64,000 bases of DNA from Acinetobacter sp. A2 (GTDB lineage: Bacteria > Pseudomonadota > Gammaproteobacteria > Pseudomonadales > Moraxellaceae). Positions within the stretch are counted from its first letter, which is position 1. Every line of letters begins with the position of its first letter. The DNA is taken from positions 22,059 to 86,058 of the forward strand of contig NZ_JAAZQX010000009.1 of assembly GCF_012371325.1 (NCBI RefSeq), in the 5' to 3' direction. Shown one piece after another: positions 20,627-29,634 of this stretch. The position numbers and the translations under genes are program-made. The notes under the pieces are model-generated. The model did not search any database and was not told where the DNA came from. It was given only the letters and a program-made list of their open reading frames with translations.

Positions 20627-21166
20627 ATGACCTTAAAATATATAAAAAGTGATTTATACCGTTATACCGGCAATGTCAGTTTTAAAACTTTTTTGAAAAC
20701 TTATTTTTTCAATCGCGGTTTTAATTTTTCATTTTGGTTACGTTTAGCCAGCGCTCAAAGCAAGTGGGCAAAACTGGCCTATCCTATTTATTATTATAAA
20801 AAAAAGCAGTACGGCATTGATATTAATACCACGACTCAAATTGGCTACGGCTTGTTTATTGGGCATGGCGGGCCGTTGGTCGTTAATCCGACAACCGTGA
20901 TTGGCAATAATGTGAATTTATCGCAATTTACCACCATTGGTGCAAATGGCGGCCGTCAAGCCGCAGAAATTGGCGATAATGTTTATATAGGGCCAAATGT
21001 CTGCATTATTGAGCATGTCAAAATTGGCAATAATGCCACTATAGGTGCGGGCAGCGTTGTGACAAAAGATATTCCTGAAAATGCAACTGCGGTAGGAAAC
21101 TACGCAAAGGTGATCAGCATGAATAATCCGGGTCATGCAGTTAATCGTCGTTGGACAGATCTCTAA
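20627..21166 (+). CDS. Serine-acetyltransferase-like acyltransferase (hexapeptide repeat)
   Basis: 179-residue protein. The first 65 residues are helical and basic ([10 protein letters not shown]), followed by a left-handed beta-helix: [14 protein letters not shown] with the catalytic-type His, [41 protein letters not shown]. CysE-like enzymes in polysaccharide loci O-acetylate sugars, and that is the likely role; serine acetylation is less likely here. It ends the coupled GT4 group and is followed by a 154-base gap with a possible promoter. Confidence 0.85.
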   Translation: MTLKYIKSDLYRYTGNVSFKTFLKTYFFNRGFNFSFWLRLASAQSKWAKLAYPIYYYKKKQYGIDINTTTQIGYGLFIGHGGPLVVNPTTVIGNNVNLSQFTTIGANGGRQAAEIGDNVYIGPNVCIIEHVKIGNNATIGAGSVVTKDIPENATAVGNYAKVISMNNPGHAVNRRWTDL

Positions 21167-21258
21167 ACGGCTATATGGTTTAGCAGCTTTTAGAATGGGG
21201 AATACTTGAATCCCTGTGATGTTGAAATATTTTACAAATCTGATGGCTTTGGACAGGG

Positions 21259-21264
21259 TATAAT
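21259..21264 (+). promoter_or_regulatory. Possible -10 element before the bacillosamine-type gene set
   Basis: A consensus TATAAT hexamer 57 bases before the initiating transferase, in the only sizeable gap of module 1 (21167-21320). No good -35 hexamer is seen at 16-18 bases, so the call is tentative. Confidence 0.3.
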
Positions 21265-21320
21265 CATTGCTAGAAATGAATATTGACTCCGCCATTTTTA
21301 TCTAACCTCAAGAGTGAACC

Positions 21321-21926
21321 ATGTTAAAGCGCTTATTGGATATTGTGATTGCATCATCTGCGCTAGTGCTGCTGTCTCCTGTATATGCTTTTGTGGCATA
21401 TAAGGTGCGAAAAAATTTGGGTTCACCCGTGTTGTTCCGTCAGGTGCGTCCGGGGCTCAATGGCAAACCTTTTGAAATGATCAAATTCCGCAGTATGAAA
21501 GATGCGGTTGATGCACAAGGTCATTCCTTGCCTGACAGTGAGCGTTTAACACCCTTTGGTCAAATGCTGCGTTCCAGCAGTTTGGATGAAATGCCTGAAC
21601 TGTGGAATGTGATTAAAGGTGAGATGAGCATTGTCGGGCCACGACCACTGCTGATGGAATATTTACCCCTCTATAATGAGCAACAAGCCAAACGTCATAA
21701 CGTGCGTCCGGGCATCACAGGGTATGCGCAAGTGAATGGTCGTAATGCCATTTCATGGGAAAAGAAATTTGAGCTAGACACATGGTATGTCGAAAACCGT
21801 TCATTATGGCTTGATTTTAAAATCATGTTCAAAACCATAAAAAAAGTCATCGCCAAAGATGATATTAGTGCCGAAGGCGAGGCAACCATGAGTAAATTTG
21901 CCGGCACACCGGAACACAAAAAATGA
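21321..21926 (+). CDS. Initiating sugar-phosphate transferase, PglC/ItrB type
   Basis: 201-residue monotopic phosphoglycosyltransferase. It has the short PglC form: one N-terminal re-entrant membrane helix (DIVIASSALVLLSPVYAFVAY), then the bacterial sugar transferase domain with RQVRPGLNGKPFEMIKFRSMKDA, the DE catalytic pair in SLDEMPEL, and the phosphate-binding WNVIKGEMSIVGPRPLL. It should transfer a sugar-1-phosphate, likely diacetylbacillosamine-type given the next three genes, to undecaprenyl phosphate. The stop overlaps the acetyltransferase start (ATGA). A similar but distinct transferase lies at 38448-39071. Confidence 0.9.
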   Translation: MLKRLLDIVIASSALVLLSPVYAFVAYKVRKNLGSPVLFRQVRPGLNGKPFEMIKFRSMKDAVDAQGHSLPDSERLTPFGQMLRSSSLDEMPELWNVIKGEMSIVGPRPLLMEYLPLYNEQQAKRHNVRPGITGYAQVNGRNAISWEKKFELDTWYVENRSLWLDFKIMFKTIKKVIAKDDISAEGEATMSKFAGTPEHKK

Positions 21927-22582
21927 CAACACTTTATGCAATTTATGGTGCTTCAGGTTGTGGGCGCAGTCTGATGCCCATTGCCCGTCAGCAATTGGCG
22001 CGTGAACAAGATCAATCTGAAATTGTCTTTATTGATGATGCTTTGACAGAAATCGGTTTGGTGAATGGTCATCGTGCTATGAATTATCAAGCATTTTTAG
22101 ACCAATCAGCCTCTGAAAAATACGTGCAAATTGCGATTGCCAATAGTTGTGTACGAGAAAAAATTGCTCATCGTTTAGAAGCCGATGGTATTCAGCTTTG
22201 GTCGATCTCTGCCGATAACGTGATTTTCATGGATGAGGTTCAAATCGCGGAAGGTTCAGCTTTAAGCCCATTTGTTACGATTACCTCCAACATTAAAATC
22301 GGCAAATGCTTCCATGCCAATTTATACAGCTATGTGGAGCATGATTGTGTGATTGGGGATTTCGTTACCTTTGCGCCAGGCGTAAAATGCAACGGCAATA
22401 TTCATATTCATGACCATGCCTATATTGGCGCAGGTGCCATGATTAAGCAGGGCACGCCCGATCAGCCATTGGTGATTGGCAAAGGCGCGATTGTCGGCAT
22501 GGGTGCCGTAGTCACCAAAAGTGTCCCTGCGGGCGCAACAGTGGTGGGTAATCCTGCGCGGATTGTCACGACTTCACAGTAA
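21923..22582 (+). CDS. UDP-4-amino-sugar N-acetyltransferase, PglD/NeuD type
   Basis: 219-residue enzyme with the PglD layout: an N-terminal Rossmann-like UDP-sugar binding domain (YAIYGASGCGRSLMPIA, VFIDDAL) and a C-terminal left-handed beta-helix with NLYSYVEHDCVIGDFVTF, whose His-Asp region is the catalytic base, ending GATVVGNPARIV. It would acetylate the 4-amino group made by the adjacent aminotransferase, giving UDP-2,4-diacetamido-2,4,6-trideoxyhexose. It is translationally coupled to the initiating transferase upstream. Another acyl donor cannot be excluded. Confidence 0.88.
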   Translation: MTTLYAIYGASGCGRSLMPIARQQLAREQDQSEIVFIDDALTEIGLVNGHRAMNYQAFLDQSASEKYVQIAIANSCVREKIAHRLEADGIQLWSISADNVIFMDEVQIAEGSALSPFVTITSNIKIGKCFHANLYSYVEHDCVIGDFVTFAPGVKCNGNIHIHDHAYIGAGAMIKQGTPDQPLVIGKGAIVGMGAVVTKSVPAGATVVGNPARIVTTSQ

Positions 22583-22601
22583 TACGTTTTAGGAAAATTC
22601 C

Positions 22602-23777
22602 ATGTTAAACAGTGCATTTGAACCTTGGCCAAGCTTTACTCAAGCAGAAGCCGATGCGGTATCAAAAGTCCTTTTATCTAATAAGGTGAATTATTGGACT
22701 GGTCAAGAATGCCGTGAATTTGAAAAGGAATTTGCACAGTTTGCAGGAACCAAGCATGCAGTTGCCGTGGCCAATGGTACAGTCGCACTCGATTTAGCAC
22801 TCAAAGCCTTAGGTATTGGTGCAGGCGATGATGTGATTGTCACCTCACGTACGTTTTTAGCTTCGGCAAGCTCGATTGTGACTGCAGGTGCTAATCCTAT
22901 TTTCGCTGATGTAGAGCTGGCTTCCCAGAATATTTCTTGCCGTACCATTGAAGCAGTGATTACGCCGAATACCAAAGCGATTATTTGTGTACATTTGGCA
23001 GGCTGGATGTGTGATATGGATCCGATCATGCAGTTGGCTGAGGAAAAAGGCATTTTTGTGATTGAGGATTGTGCCCAAGCGCATGGTGCAATGTACAAAG
23101 GCAAATCAGCAGGTTCAATCGGGCATATTGGTGCATGGTCTTTCTGCCAAGACAAGATTATGACCACTGGCGGTGAAGGCGGCATGGTCACTACCAATGA
23201 CGAAAGTTTGTGGAAAAAAATGTGGTCGTATAAAGATCACGGCAAAAACTTTGATAGCGTGTATAACAAGCAACATCCGCCGGGATTCCGCTGGCTGCAT
23301 GACTCATTTGGCACCAACTGGCGCATGATGGAAATGCAGGCGGTGATTGGCCGTTTACAGCTCAAACAAATGCCAGAATGGACTGCAAAACGTAATGCCA
23401 ATATGGCGCGTATCCAAGTGGCGTTTGAAAATAGTCCGTATTTTACTGTAGCAAAACCATCATCTGATTATGTGCATGCAGCCTATAAATGCTATGTGCA
23501 AGTCAATGTGGATGCGCTGCCTGAGGGCTGGTCACGTGATCGCATCATGGCGGAAATTAGCGCGCAAGCGGTGCCATGTTTTAGTGGCTCATGTTCAGAA
23601 GTCTATTTAGAAAAAGCCTTTGATGGCACACCGTGGCGTCCAGAGAAACGTTTAGCCAATGCCAAAGCCTTAGGTGAAAGCAGTCTGATGTTTCTAGTGC
23701 ATCCAACATTGTCTGAGCAAAGCCTGCAAAAAACCGTAGATGCCATTCAAAGCGTGATCGCCAAGATTCACGCTTAA
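22602..23777 (+). CDS. PLP-dependent sugar aminotransferase, PglE/DegT type
   Basis: 391-residue DegT/DnrJ/EryC1-family enzyme that converts the UDP-4-keto-6-deoxy sugar to the 4-amino sugar using glutamate and PLP. Seen: AVANGTVALDLALKAL (PLP phosphate region), IEDCAQAHGA (PLP-ring Asp), and WSFCQDKIMTTGGEGGMV with the Schiff-base Lys near residue 185. Length fits. It lies 19 bases after the acetyltransferase and 50 bases before the dehydratase, completing the three-enzyme diacetamido-sugar pathway. Neighbour genes make the UDP-GlcNAc-derived substrate the best guess. Confidence 0.9.
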   Translation: MLNSAFEPWPSFTQAEADAVSKVLLSNKVNYWTGQECREFEKEFAQFAGTKHAVAVANGTVALDLALKALGIGAGDDVIVTSRTFLASASSIVTAGANPIFADVELASQNISCRTIEAVITPNTKAIICVHLAGWMCDMDPIMQLAEEKGIFVIEDCAQAHGAMYKGKSAGSIGHIGAWSFCQDKIMTTGGEGGMVTTNDESLWKKMWSYKDHGKNFDSVYNKQHPPGFRWLHDSFGTNWRMMEMQAVIGRLQLKQMPEWTAKRNANMARIQVAFENSPYFTVAKPSSDYVHAAYKCYVQVNVDALPEGWSRDRIMAEISAQAVPCFSGSCSEVYLEKAFDGTPWRPEKRLANAKALGESSLMFLVHPTLSEQSLQKTVDAIQSVIAKIHA

Positions 23778-23827
23778 AACAGCGTATAATCACGCCGTGC
23801 TTTTTCAGCCCACATAACTGAGCCTCA

Positions 23828-25687
23828 ATGAAAGATTTTATTCGTTCCATTGCTTCGTTACCGCGTCGCCAAAAACAAGTGGTTTTGGTGACCATGGACA
23901 TGTGCCTGCTGCCACTGATGATGTGGCTTGCTTATGCCATTCGTTTGGCACGGCCCAATGTCACCGTAATGCAAGGGCTTGAGGCTTGGTATATTTTTGT
24001 GGCCATCTTAGGTGTACTGATTTTTGCATTGCTCGGGATTTACCGTGCCATTGTCCGTTCATTTAATGAAGATTATTTACTGCGGATTTCGATTGGGACA
24101 TTTATTCAAATTGTGGCGTTGTATGCCATCAAAAAATTAGATGTTGCTTTTATCCCGATGAGTATTCCACTCATGTACGGCTTTATGCTGTTTTCCTACA
24201 TGTGGTGGAGTCGCGCAGTGATTCGTTATGCGACGCTTAAAACCTTTGCTAAAAAACAAACCCGTAAACGCGTGGCGATTTATGGTGCAGGACTTGCAGG
24301 ACAACAAATTGCGGCAGCCTTAAACCGTTCTGATGATTATCTACCAGTCTGTTTTATTGATGATAAAACATCACTCAAAGGTCAGTCTTTAAGTGGTTTA
24401 AAGATTTACTCACCGAAAAAAGCGCAAAAGAAACTTGGTAAATTTGGCATTGAGGAAGTCTTACTCGCCATGCCATCGGTTGGACGTGCACGTAAAAAGG
24501 AGATTATTGAATCATTTGAAGCCACTGATGTGAAAATCATGGAGTTGCCCGGTGTCACCCAGCTGGTTGATGGCAAAGTCAAAGTTTCTGATATCCGTGA
24601 AGTGGATATTATTGATTTACTCGGTCGTGATCCTGTACCACCGAAGCCTGAGCTTTTAGAAAAAAATATTAAAGATAAAGTGGTGGTGGTGACTGGGGCA
24701 GGGGGGTCAATTGGCTCCGAACTGTGCCGTCAGATCGTGAAGCATCAGCCGAAAATGCTCGTACTATTTGAGATGTCTGAATTTGCACTGTATTCAATTG
24801 ACCGAGAATTACAAACTTCAGGTATACAGGTTATACCTGTTTTAGGTTCCGTGACCAATCAAGCAAAATTAGAACGTATTTTGCAACAATACGATGTGCA
24901 AACGGTCTATCACGCTGCAGCCTATAAGCATGTGCCTTTGGTTGAAGCCAATCCTTTTGAAGGAATTTATAATACATCGATTGGTACACAGCGCAGTGTA
25001 GATGCTGCTGTAGCTCAAGGTGTGGAAACCTTTGTGCTGATTTCAACTGATAAAGCGGTACGTCCGACCAATGTCATGGGTGCTTCAAAGCGAATGGCAG
25101 AGTTATATTGCCAAGGTTTAGCTTCAACCAATCCTAAAACGCAAATCAGTATTGTGCGTTTTGGTAATGTTTTAGGTTCGTCAGGTTCTGTGGTGCCTTT
25201 GTTTAAAAAACAAATTGCGCAAGGCGGACCAGTGACGGTGACCCATCCCGAAGTGACGCGTTATTTTATGACCATACCAGAAGCTGCACAGTTGGTGATT
25301 CAAGCGGGTGCGATGGGAACAGGTGGTGATGTATTTCTACTTGATATGGGTGAGTCAGTGAAGATTATAGACTTGGCTCGACAAATGATTCGCTTGAGTG
25401 GTTTCAGGCCTATTGATGAAAATGGGGTGGGGGATATTGAGATTGATTTTACAGGGTTGCGTCCCGGTGAAAAGTTATATGAAGAATTGCTGATTGATCA
25501 AGAAGGTATCGAGAAAACCAAGCATGAAAGAATTTTAAAATCTTTTGAAAAAAGTTTTGAGTTTGAAGAAATCCTTGAAAGCTTTATAGAATTTCAAAAA
25601 TTACATCAGCATGAGAATGTGAATGAATTAATTAAGATATTAGAAAAATTTGTAGATGGTTATTTATCAAACAAACTTGATGCATAA
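23828..25687 (+). CDS. gdr: Membrane UDP-GlcNAc 4,6-dehydratase (WbpM/PglF/Gdr type)
   Basis: 619-residue enzyme catalysing the first step of the diacetamido-trideoxyhexose pathway. It has about four N-terminal membrane helices (residues 15-120), a CoA-binding-like domain (RVAIYGAGLAGQQIA near 155), then the SDR dehydratase domain with VVVVTGAGGSIGSELCRQI (about 285). The catalytic region STDKAVRPTNVMGASKRMAE has Met in place of the usual Tyr (MxxxK), which is normal for WbpM/PglF. The C-terminus becomes Glu/Lys/Phe-rich and more AT-biased, marking the edge of the AT-rich module that follows. Last gene of module 1. Confidence 0.93.
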   Translation: MKDFIRSIASLPRRQKQVVLVTMDMCLLPLMMWLAYAIRLARPNVTVMQGLEAWYIFVAILGVLIFALLGIYRAIVRSFNEDYLLRISIGTFIQIVALYAIKKLDVAFIPMSIPLMYGFMLFSYMWWSRAVIRYATLKTFAKKQTRKRVAIYGAGLAGQQIAAALNRSDDYLPVCFIDDKTSLKGQSLSGLKIYSPKKAQKKLGKFGIEEVLLAMPSVGRARKKEIIESFEATDVKIMELPGVTQLVDGKVKVSDIREVDIIDLLGRDPVPPKPELLEKNIKDKVVVVTGAGGSIGSELCRQIVKHQPKMLVLFEMSEFALYSIDRELQTSGIQVIPVLGSVTNQAKLERILQQYDVQTVYHAAAYKHVPLVEANPFEGIYNTSIGTQRSVDAAVAQGVETFVLISTDKAVRPTNVMGASKRMAELYCQGLASTNPKTQISIVRFGNVLGSSGSVVPLFKKQIAQGGPVTVTHPEVTRYFMTIPEAAQLVIQAGAMGTGGDVFLLDMGESVKIIDLARQMIRLSGFRPIDENGVGDIEIDFTGLRPGEKLYEELLIDQEGIEKTKHERILKSFEKSFEFEEILESFIEFQKLHQHENVNELIKILEKFVDGYLSNKLDA

Positions 25688-25723
25688 TGAAGCAGGAATA
25701 CTGTAGCAATACGAAATTTTCAT

Positions 25724-25750
25724 TTTACATTAAATAATAGATGTTATAAT
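25724..25750 (+). promoter_or_regulatory. Possible promoter before rmlB
   Basis: TTTACA and TATAAT hexamers separated by 15 bases in the 129-base gap before rmlB, with TATAAT ending 66 bases before the ATG. Spacing is shorter than ideal and the DNA is AT-rich, so this is a suggestion. It lies at the junction of the two modules. Confidence 0.35.
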
Positions 25751-25816
25751 TGAAATGTATAAAGATGAATATTCTTAGCAGTTCGATAGTGTTGAATTTA
25801 TAATTTTAGGGAATAT

Positions 25817-26869
25817 ATGAAAATTCTAGTCACAGGTGGTGCTGGTTTTATTGGGTCGGCCGTTATACGTCATATTATAAAAAATACAAATAATGAAGTT
25901 TTAAATGTTGATAAATTGACCTATGCGGGGAATCTCGAATCTCTTAAAGAAATAGATCAGAACGAGCGTTATCATTTTGCTCAAATTGATATTTGTGATG
26001 CTGATGCTTTAGAAAACGCTTTTAGTCAGTTTCAACCAGAGTTAATCATGCACTTGGCTGCTGAATCTCATGTTGATCGTTCGATTGATGGACCTGCAGA
26101 GTTTATCACCACCAATATTGTAGGCACATACACGCTTTTAGAGGTGAGTCGTAAATATTGGTTAAGCTTGAATGAAGAAAAAAAACAAGTATTCAGATTT
26201 CATCATATTTCGACAGACGAAGTATATGGTGATTTAGAGGGTACGACAGATTTATTCACTGAAAACACATCTTACGCACCTAGCTCACCTTATTCTGCAA
26301 GTAAAGCAAGCTCTGACCATTTAGTCCGTGCATGGCAACGTACTTATGGATTACCAACGATTATCACCAATTGTTCAAATAATTATGGCCCGTATCATTT
26401 TCCAGAAAAATTGATTCCTTTAGTCATCTTGAATGCTTTAGAAGGTAAGGTACTTCCGATCTATGGTAAAGGTGATCAAATTCGCGATTGGTTATATGTA
26501 GAAGATCATGCGAGAGCATTATATAAAGTGGTGACTGAGGGTGTTGTCGGAGAGACTTACAACATTGGTGGGCACAATGAAAAACAAAACATTGAAGTAG
26601 TGAAAAAAATTTGTAAGATTTTAGATGAGTTAAGACCTCAAGCGAATGCAGAGCCTTATGAAAGTTTAATTACTTTTGTTAAAGATCGTCCAGGGCATGA
26701 TTTGCGTTATGCGATTGATGCGTCAAAAATGGCCAAAGAATTAGGCTGGAAACCAGAAGAAAGCTTTGAAACAGGCCTTCGTAAAACAGTTCAGTGGTAT
26801 TTAAATAATTTAGACTGGTGCCAGCGTGTACAAGATGGCAGTTACCAACGTGAAAGATTAGGTATGTAA
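25817..26869 (+). CDS. rmlB: dTDP-glucose 4,6-dehydratase
   Basis: 350-residue extended SDR converting dTDP-glucose to dTDP-4-keto-6-deoxyglucose. It has the NAD motif [14 protein letters not shown] (residues 6-19), [10 protein letters not shown], the catalytic region STDEVYGD with its Asp-Glu pair, and [15 protein letters not shown] (YxxxK). C-terminal [11 protein letters not shown] and [12 protein letters not shown] are typical of RmlB. It is followed by rmlA, but rmlC and rmlD are absent from the window, so the end product is unlikely to be rhamnose from this locus alone. It opens module 2. Confidence 0.96.
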   Translation: MKILVTGGAGFIGSAVIRHIIKNTNNEVLNVDKLTYAGNLESLKEIDQNERYHFAQIDICDADALENAFSQFQPELIMHLAAESHVDRSIDGPAEFITTNIVGTYTLLEVSRKYWLSLNEEKKQVFRFHHISTDEVYGDLEGTTDLFTENTSYAPSSPYSASKASSDHLVRAWQRTYGLPTIITNCSNNYGPYHFPEKLIPLVILNALEGKVLPIYGKGDQIRDWLYVEDHARALYKVVTEGVVGETYNIGGHNEKQNIEVVKKICKILDELRPQANAEPYESLITFVKDRPGHDLRYAIDASKMAKELGWKPEESFETGLRKTVQWYLNNLDWCQRVQDGSYQRERLGM

Positions 26870-26874
26870 GCATA

Positions 26875-27747
26875 ATGAATACAAAGGGTATTATTTTAGC
26901 AGGTGGTTCGGGTACACGTTTGTATCCGATTACCAAAGGAGTCTCTAAGCAGTTACTGCCGATTTATGATAAACCGATGGTTTATTATCCATTGTCGGTG
27001 CTAATGCTGGCAGGCATTCGTGAAGTGCTGATCATTAGCACGCCAGATGATATTGATGGCTTTAAAAGATTACTAGGCGACGGATCTCAGTTTGGCATTG
27101 ATATTGAGTATGCGGTTCAACCAAGCCCTGATGGTTTGGCACAGGCCTTCATTATTGGTGAAGATTTTATTGGCGATAGCAATGTTTGCTTGGTGCTTGG
27201 CGATAACATTTTTTATGGTCAAGGTTTTACGCCTATGCTTAAACAAGCTGTTTCACGTCAAAAAGGTGCGACGGTATTTGGTTATCAAGTTAAGGATCCT
27301 GAGCGTTTTGGCGTTGTGGAGTTTGATGAACAAAAACGTGCAATTTCTTTAGAAGAAAAACCTAAACAACCTAAATCTCACTTCGCGGTTACAGGATTGT
27401 ATTTTTATGACAATGATGTAATTGAAATTGCTAAGCAAGTAAAACCATCTGAGCGTGGGGAATTGGAAATTACCACAGTCAATCAGATGTATTTAGAACG
27501 TGGTGACTTAAATGTAGAATTACTGGGACGCGGTTTTGCATGGTTAGATACCGGAACGCACGAAAGTCTGTTACAAGCTGCTCAATTTGTAGAAACCATT
27601 GAAAAGCGCCAAGGCTATAAAATCGCCTGCTTAGAAGAAATTGCGTATAACAATAATTGGTTGATGAAGGAAGATTTGAAACGTATTAGTAAACAACTTT
27701 CTAAAAATAACTATGGTCAGTATCTGCAAGAACTAATTAAAATATGA
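26875..27747 (+). CDS. rmlA: Glucose-1-phosphate thymidylyltransferase
   Basis: 290-residue enzyme making dTDP-glucose from dTTP and glucose-1-phosphate. It starts [20 protein letters not shown] (nucleotide-binding loop with the catalytic Arg) and has [17 protein letters not shown], the metal-binding [29 protein letters not shown] and the C-terminal [13 protein letters not shown]. Length is canonical. It lies five bases after rmlB, so the pair is one transcription unit. The downstream DNA becomes sharply more AT-rich, so rmlBA look like the older, better-adapted part of module 2. Confidence 0.96.
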   Translation: MNTKGIILAGGSGTRLYPITKGVSKQLLPIYDKPMVYYPLSVLMLAGIREVLIISTPDDIDGFKRLLGDGSQFGIDIEYAVQPSPDGLAQAFIIGEDFIGDSNVCLVLGDNIFYGQGFTPMLKQAVSRQKGATVFGYQVKDPERFGVVEFDEQKRAISLEEKPKQPKSHFAVTGLYFYDNDVIEIAKQVKPSERGELEITTVNQMYLERGDLNVELLGRGFAWLDTGTHESLLQAAQFVETIEKRQGYKIACLEEIAYNNNWLMKEDLKRISKQLSKNNYGQYLQELIKI

Positions 27748-27802
27748 AATTGAAATTTTTATGTAAATAAATATTAAAGTTTTAATTAGGACTATCAAAG
27801 TA

Positions 27803-28891
27803 ATGAGGTCAAGAAAGAATGGTTGTTTTATGAGTGATAAAATACTTCATATTGGTGATTGTGATAAATTTATCCCTCCCTATATTGAATTTGTAAAAGA
27901 GAATTTTGATTTTAGTAAGCATGAGTTTCTATTAACAGATGGGATGGCAAAAAAGAATTTGATACCAGATTCTAATATTAGATTATTAAAGAATTCAAAA
28001 CTAGGTAAATTAAAACACTATTTGTTAGTGTTAATCAAAATGAATCGAGCAGATAAGATTATTTTACATAATTTATTTGATCTTAAAATTGTTTTTCTTC
28101 TATTTTTTATGCCATGGTTGCTCAAAAAATGCTATTGGATTATGTGGGGAGCAGATCTTTATGTATATCAGTTTGGTGAGCGTAATTGGAAGTGGAAAAT
28201 AAAAGAATTTTTACGAAGACCTGTTATAAAACGAATGGGTTTTTTTAGCACTACAGTACCTGGAGATTTTGATTTAGTAAAAAAAATTTATGGGACTAAC
28301 GCAAAGTTTATTCATAATTTAATGTATCCGAGCCATCTATCTAGAAATTTAGATGAAATAGTGTGTAATCAGGATAAGCAGGGGGAAGTATTTGTCCAAG
28401 TAGGCAATTCAGCGGATCCAAGTAATAATCATTTTGAAGTTCTAGAAATACTTTCAAAGTTAGATTTAAAACATGTAAAAGTTTTTTGCCCACTTTCATA
28501 TGGGTCTGAAAAACACAGAGAAGAAGTAATAGAATATGGGAATAAATTACTAGGAGAAAAATTCATTCCAATCACAGATTTTATGAGTTTTACTGAATAT
28601 AATTCTTATATGGCATGTATTGATATTGCTATATTTAACCATAATAGACAACAAGCAATGGGTAACACAATTGGCCTTTTAAGTCTAGGGAAAAAGGTCG
28701 TAATGAAGTCAAATGTTACGCCATTTGAGTTTTTTAAAGATATAGGTGTTAAAATTTATCAATTAAATGATTCTGCTTTACTTACACCTATTTCAAACAA
28801 TGTTCAAGAAGAAAATATTGGGATTATGAAAAAATATTTCCATATTCAAAGACTATACTCAAATTGGGAAGAGATTTTCAATGAAAAGTAA
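27803..28891 (+). CDS. WecF-like glycosyltransferase (family GT56)
   Basis: 362 residues from ATG 27803, or 353 from ATG 27830 (MSDKILHIG), where similarity to the family seems to begin. The N-terminal KILHIGDCDKFIPPYIEFV, the central YWIMWGADLYVY with the downstream FFSTTVPGDFDLVKKIYG, and FVQVGNSADPSNNH are the hallmarks of the Fuc4NAc transferase family, which uses dTDP-Fuc4NAc in enterobacterial common antigen synthesis. Here the donor is more likely the dTDP-6-deoxy sugar from rmlBA and the next gene, which it overlaps by 11 bases. Low GC and long A/T runs contrast with rmlA. Inner face of the membrane. Confidence 0.82.
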   Translation: MRSRKNGCFMSDKILHIGDCDKFIPPYIEFVKENFDFSKHEFLLTDGMAKKNLIPDSNIRLLKNSKLGKLKHYLLVLIKMNRADKIILHNLFDLKIVFLLFFMPWLLKKCYWIMWGADLYVYQFGERNWKWKIKEFLRRPVIKRMGFFSTTVPGDFDLVKKIYGTNAKFIHNLMYPSHLSRNLDEIVCNQDKQGEVFVQVGNSADPSNNHFEVLEILSKLDLKHVKVFCPLSYGSEKHREEVIEYGNKLLGEKFIPITDFMSFTEYNSYMACIDIAIFNHNRQQAMGNTIGLLSLGKKVVMKSNVTPFEFFKDIGVKIYQLNDSALLTPISNNVQEENIGIMKKYFHIQRLYSNWEEIFNEK

Positions 28892-29615
28892 GATAATTGG
28901 CAAAGGCTTGTTAGCAAAAGCTTTTAAAAATGCTAAATCTGATAAATGCTTGTTTTTTTGTTCTGGAGTATCAAATTCTAATGAAGTTTTTGATGAGGCA
29001 TTTAAAAGAGAAGAATCATTATTGATAGAAAACTTAGTATTAAATACTGATAAATGCTTCGTTTATTTCAGTAGTATTTTAGCTCCGTTAGAAGGAAATC
29101 TTTATTTTAAGCATAAAATGAGAATGGAAAAATTGATATCTATTTATTCTTCTAATTATCTAATATTTAGATTACCTCAAGTTGCTGGAGAAGTGCTAAA
29201 TACAACATTGTTAGCTACTTTTACAAAAAATATTTATAAAGGTGAAAATTTTCTTGTTTATAAAAATGCAGAGAGAACCATAATAGATGTAGATGATATT
29301 GTTGAATTTTTTGATGTCATATATAGTTTAAAACTAAGGAATAAAATTATTAATTTATGTCCAAATTATACATTTAAACCAGAAACACTTATTAGTTTGA
29401 TTTCTACTTTCCTTCAAAAAGAAGCATATTATAATTTAATTGATGGTGGAGTAAAGCAAGACTGTCTAATAAGTGAGGATGAAGTGGGTAAATTAATATT
29501 GGACTATTTTAATATTTATGATAATTATCTTGAAAAAGTAGTATATAAGTATGTGCCAAAAATAGTTAACATTATTATTTCCCAAGAAAATTTTAATATT
29601 AACTCTAAAAATTAA
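28881..29615 (+). CDS. Short SDR-like sugar reductase/epimerase
   Basis: 244-residue protein with a degenerate Rossmann start IIGKGLLAKAF and a plausible SDR active site: SS in FVYFSSILAP followed by YFKHKMRMEK (YxxxK). A further SDR-like block FRLPQVAGE and IIDVDDIVEFFDVI follows. It is shorter than RmlD or GalE (about 300-340). Its overlap with the GT56 gene and closeness to rmlBA suggest it acts on dTDP-4-keto-6-deoxyglucose, for example as a 4-ketoreductase giving a D-configured 6-deoxyhexose such as D-fucose. That is inference; the reaction is not established by sequence. Confidence 0.65.
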   Translation: MKSKIIGKGLLAKAFKNAKSDKCLFFCSGVSNSNEVFDEAFKREESLLIENLVLNTDKCFVYFSSILAPLEGNLYFKHKMRMEKLISIYSSNYLIFRLPQVAGEVLNTTLLATFTKNIYKGENFLVYKNAERTIIDVDDIVEFFDVIYSLKLRNKIINLCPNYTFKPETLISLISTFLQKEAYYNLIDGGVKQDCLISEDEVGKLILDYFNIYDNYLEKVVYKYVPKIVNIIISQENFNINSKN

Positions 29616-29634
29616 GATAGTGTAAAGTGATTGA

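Noticed and set aside
22703..23197. 164-codon minus-strand frame opposite the aminotransferase
   Set aside because: It is antisense to a complete DegT-family gene with all motifs; no domain is seen in the antisense product.
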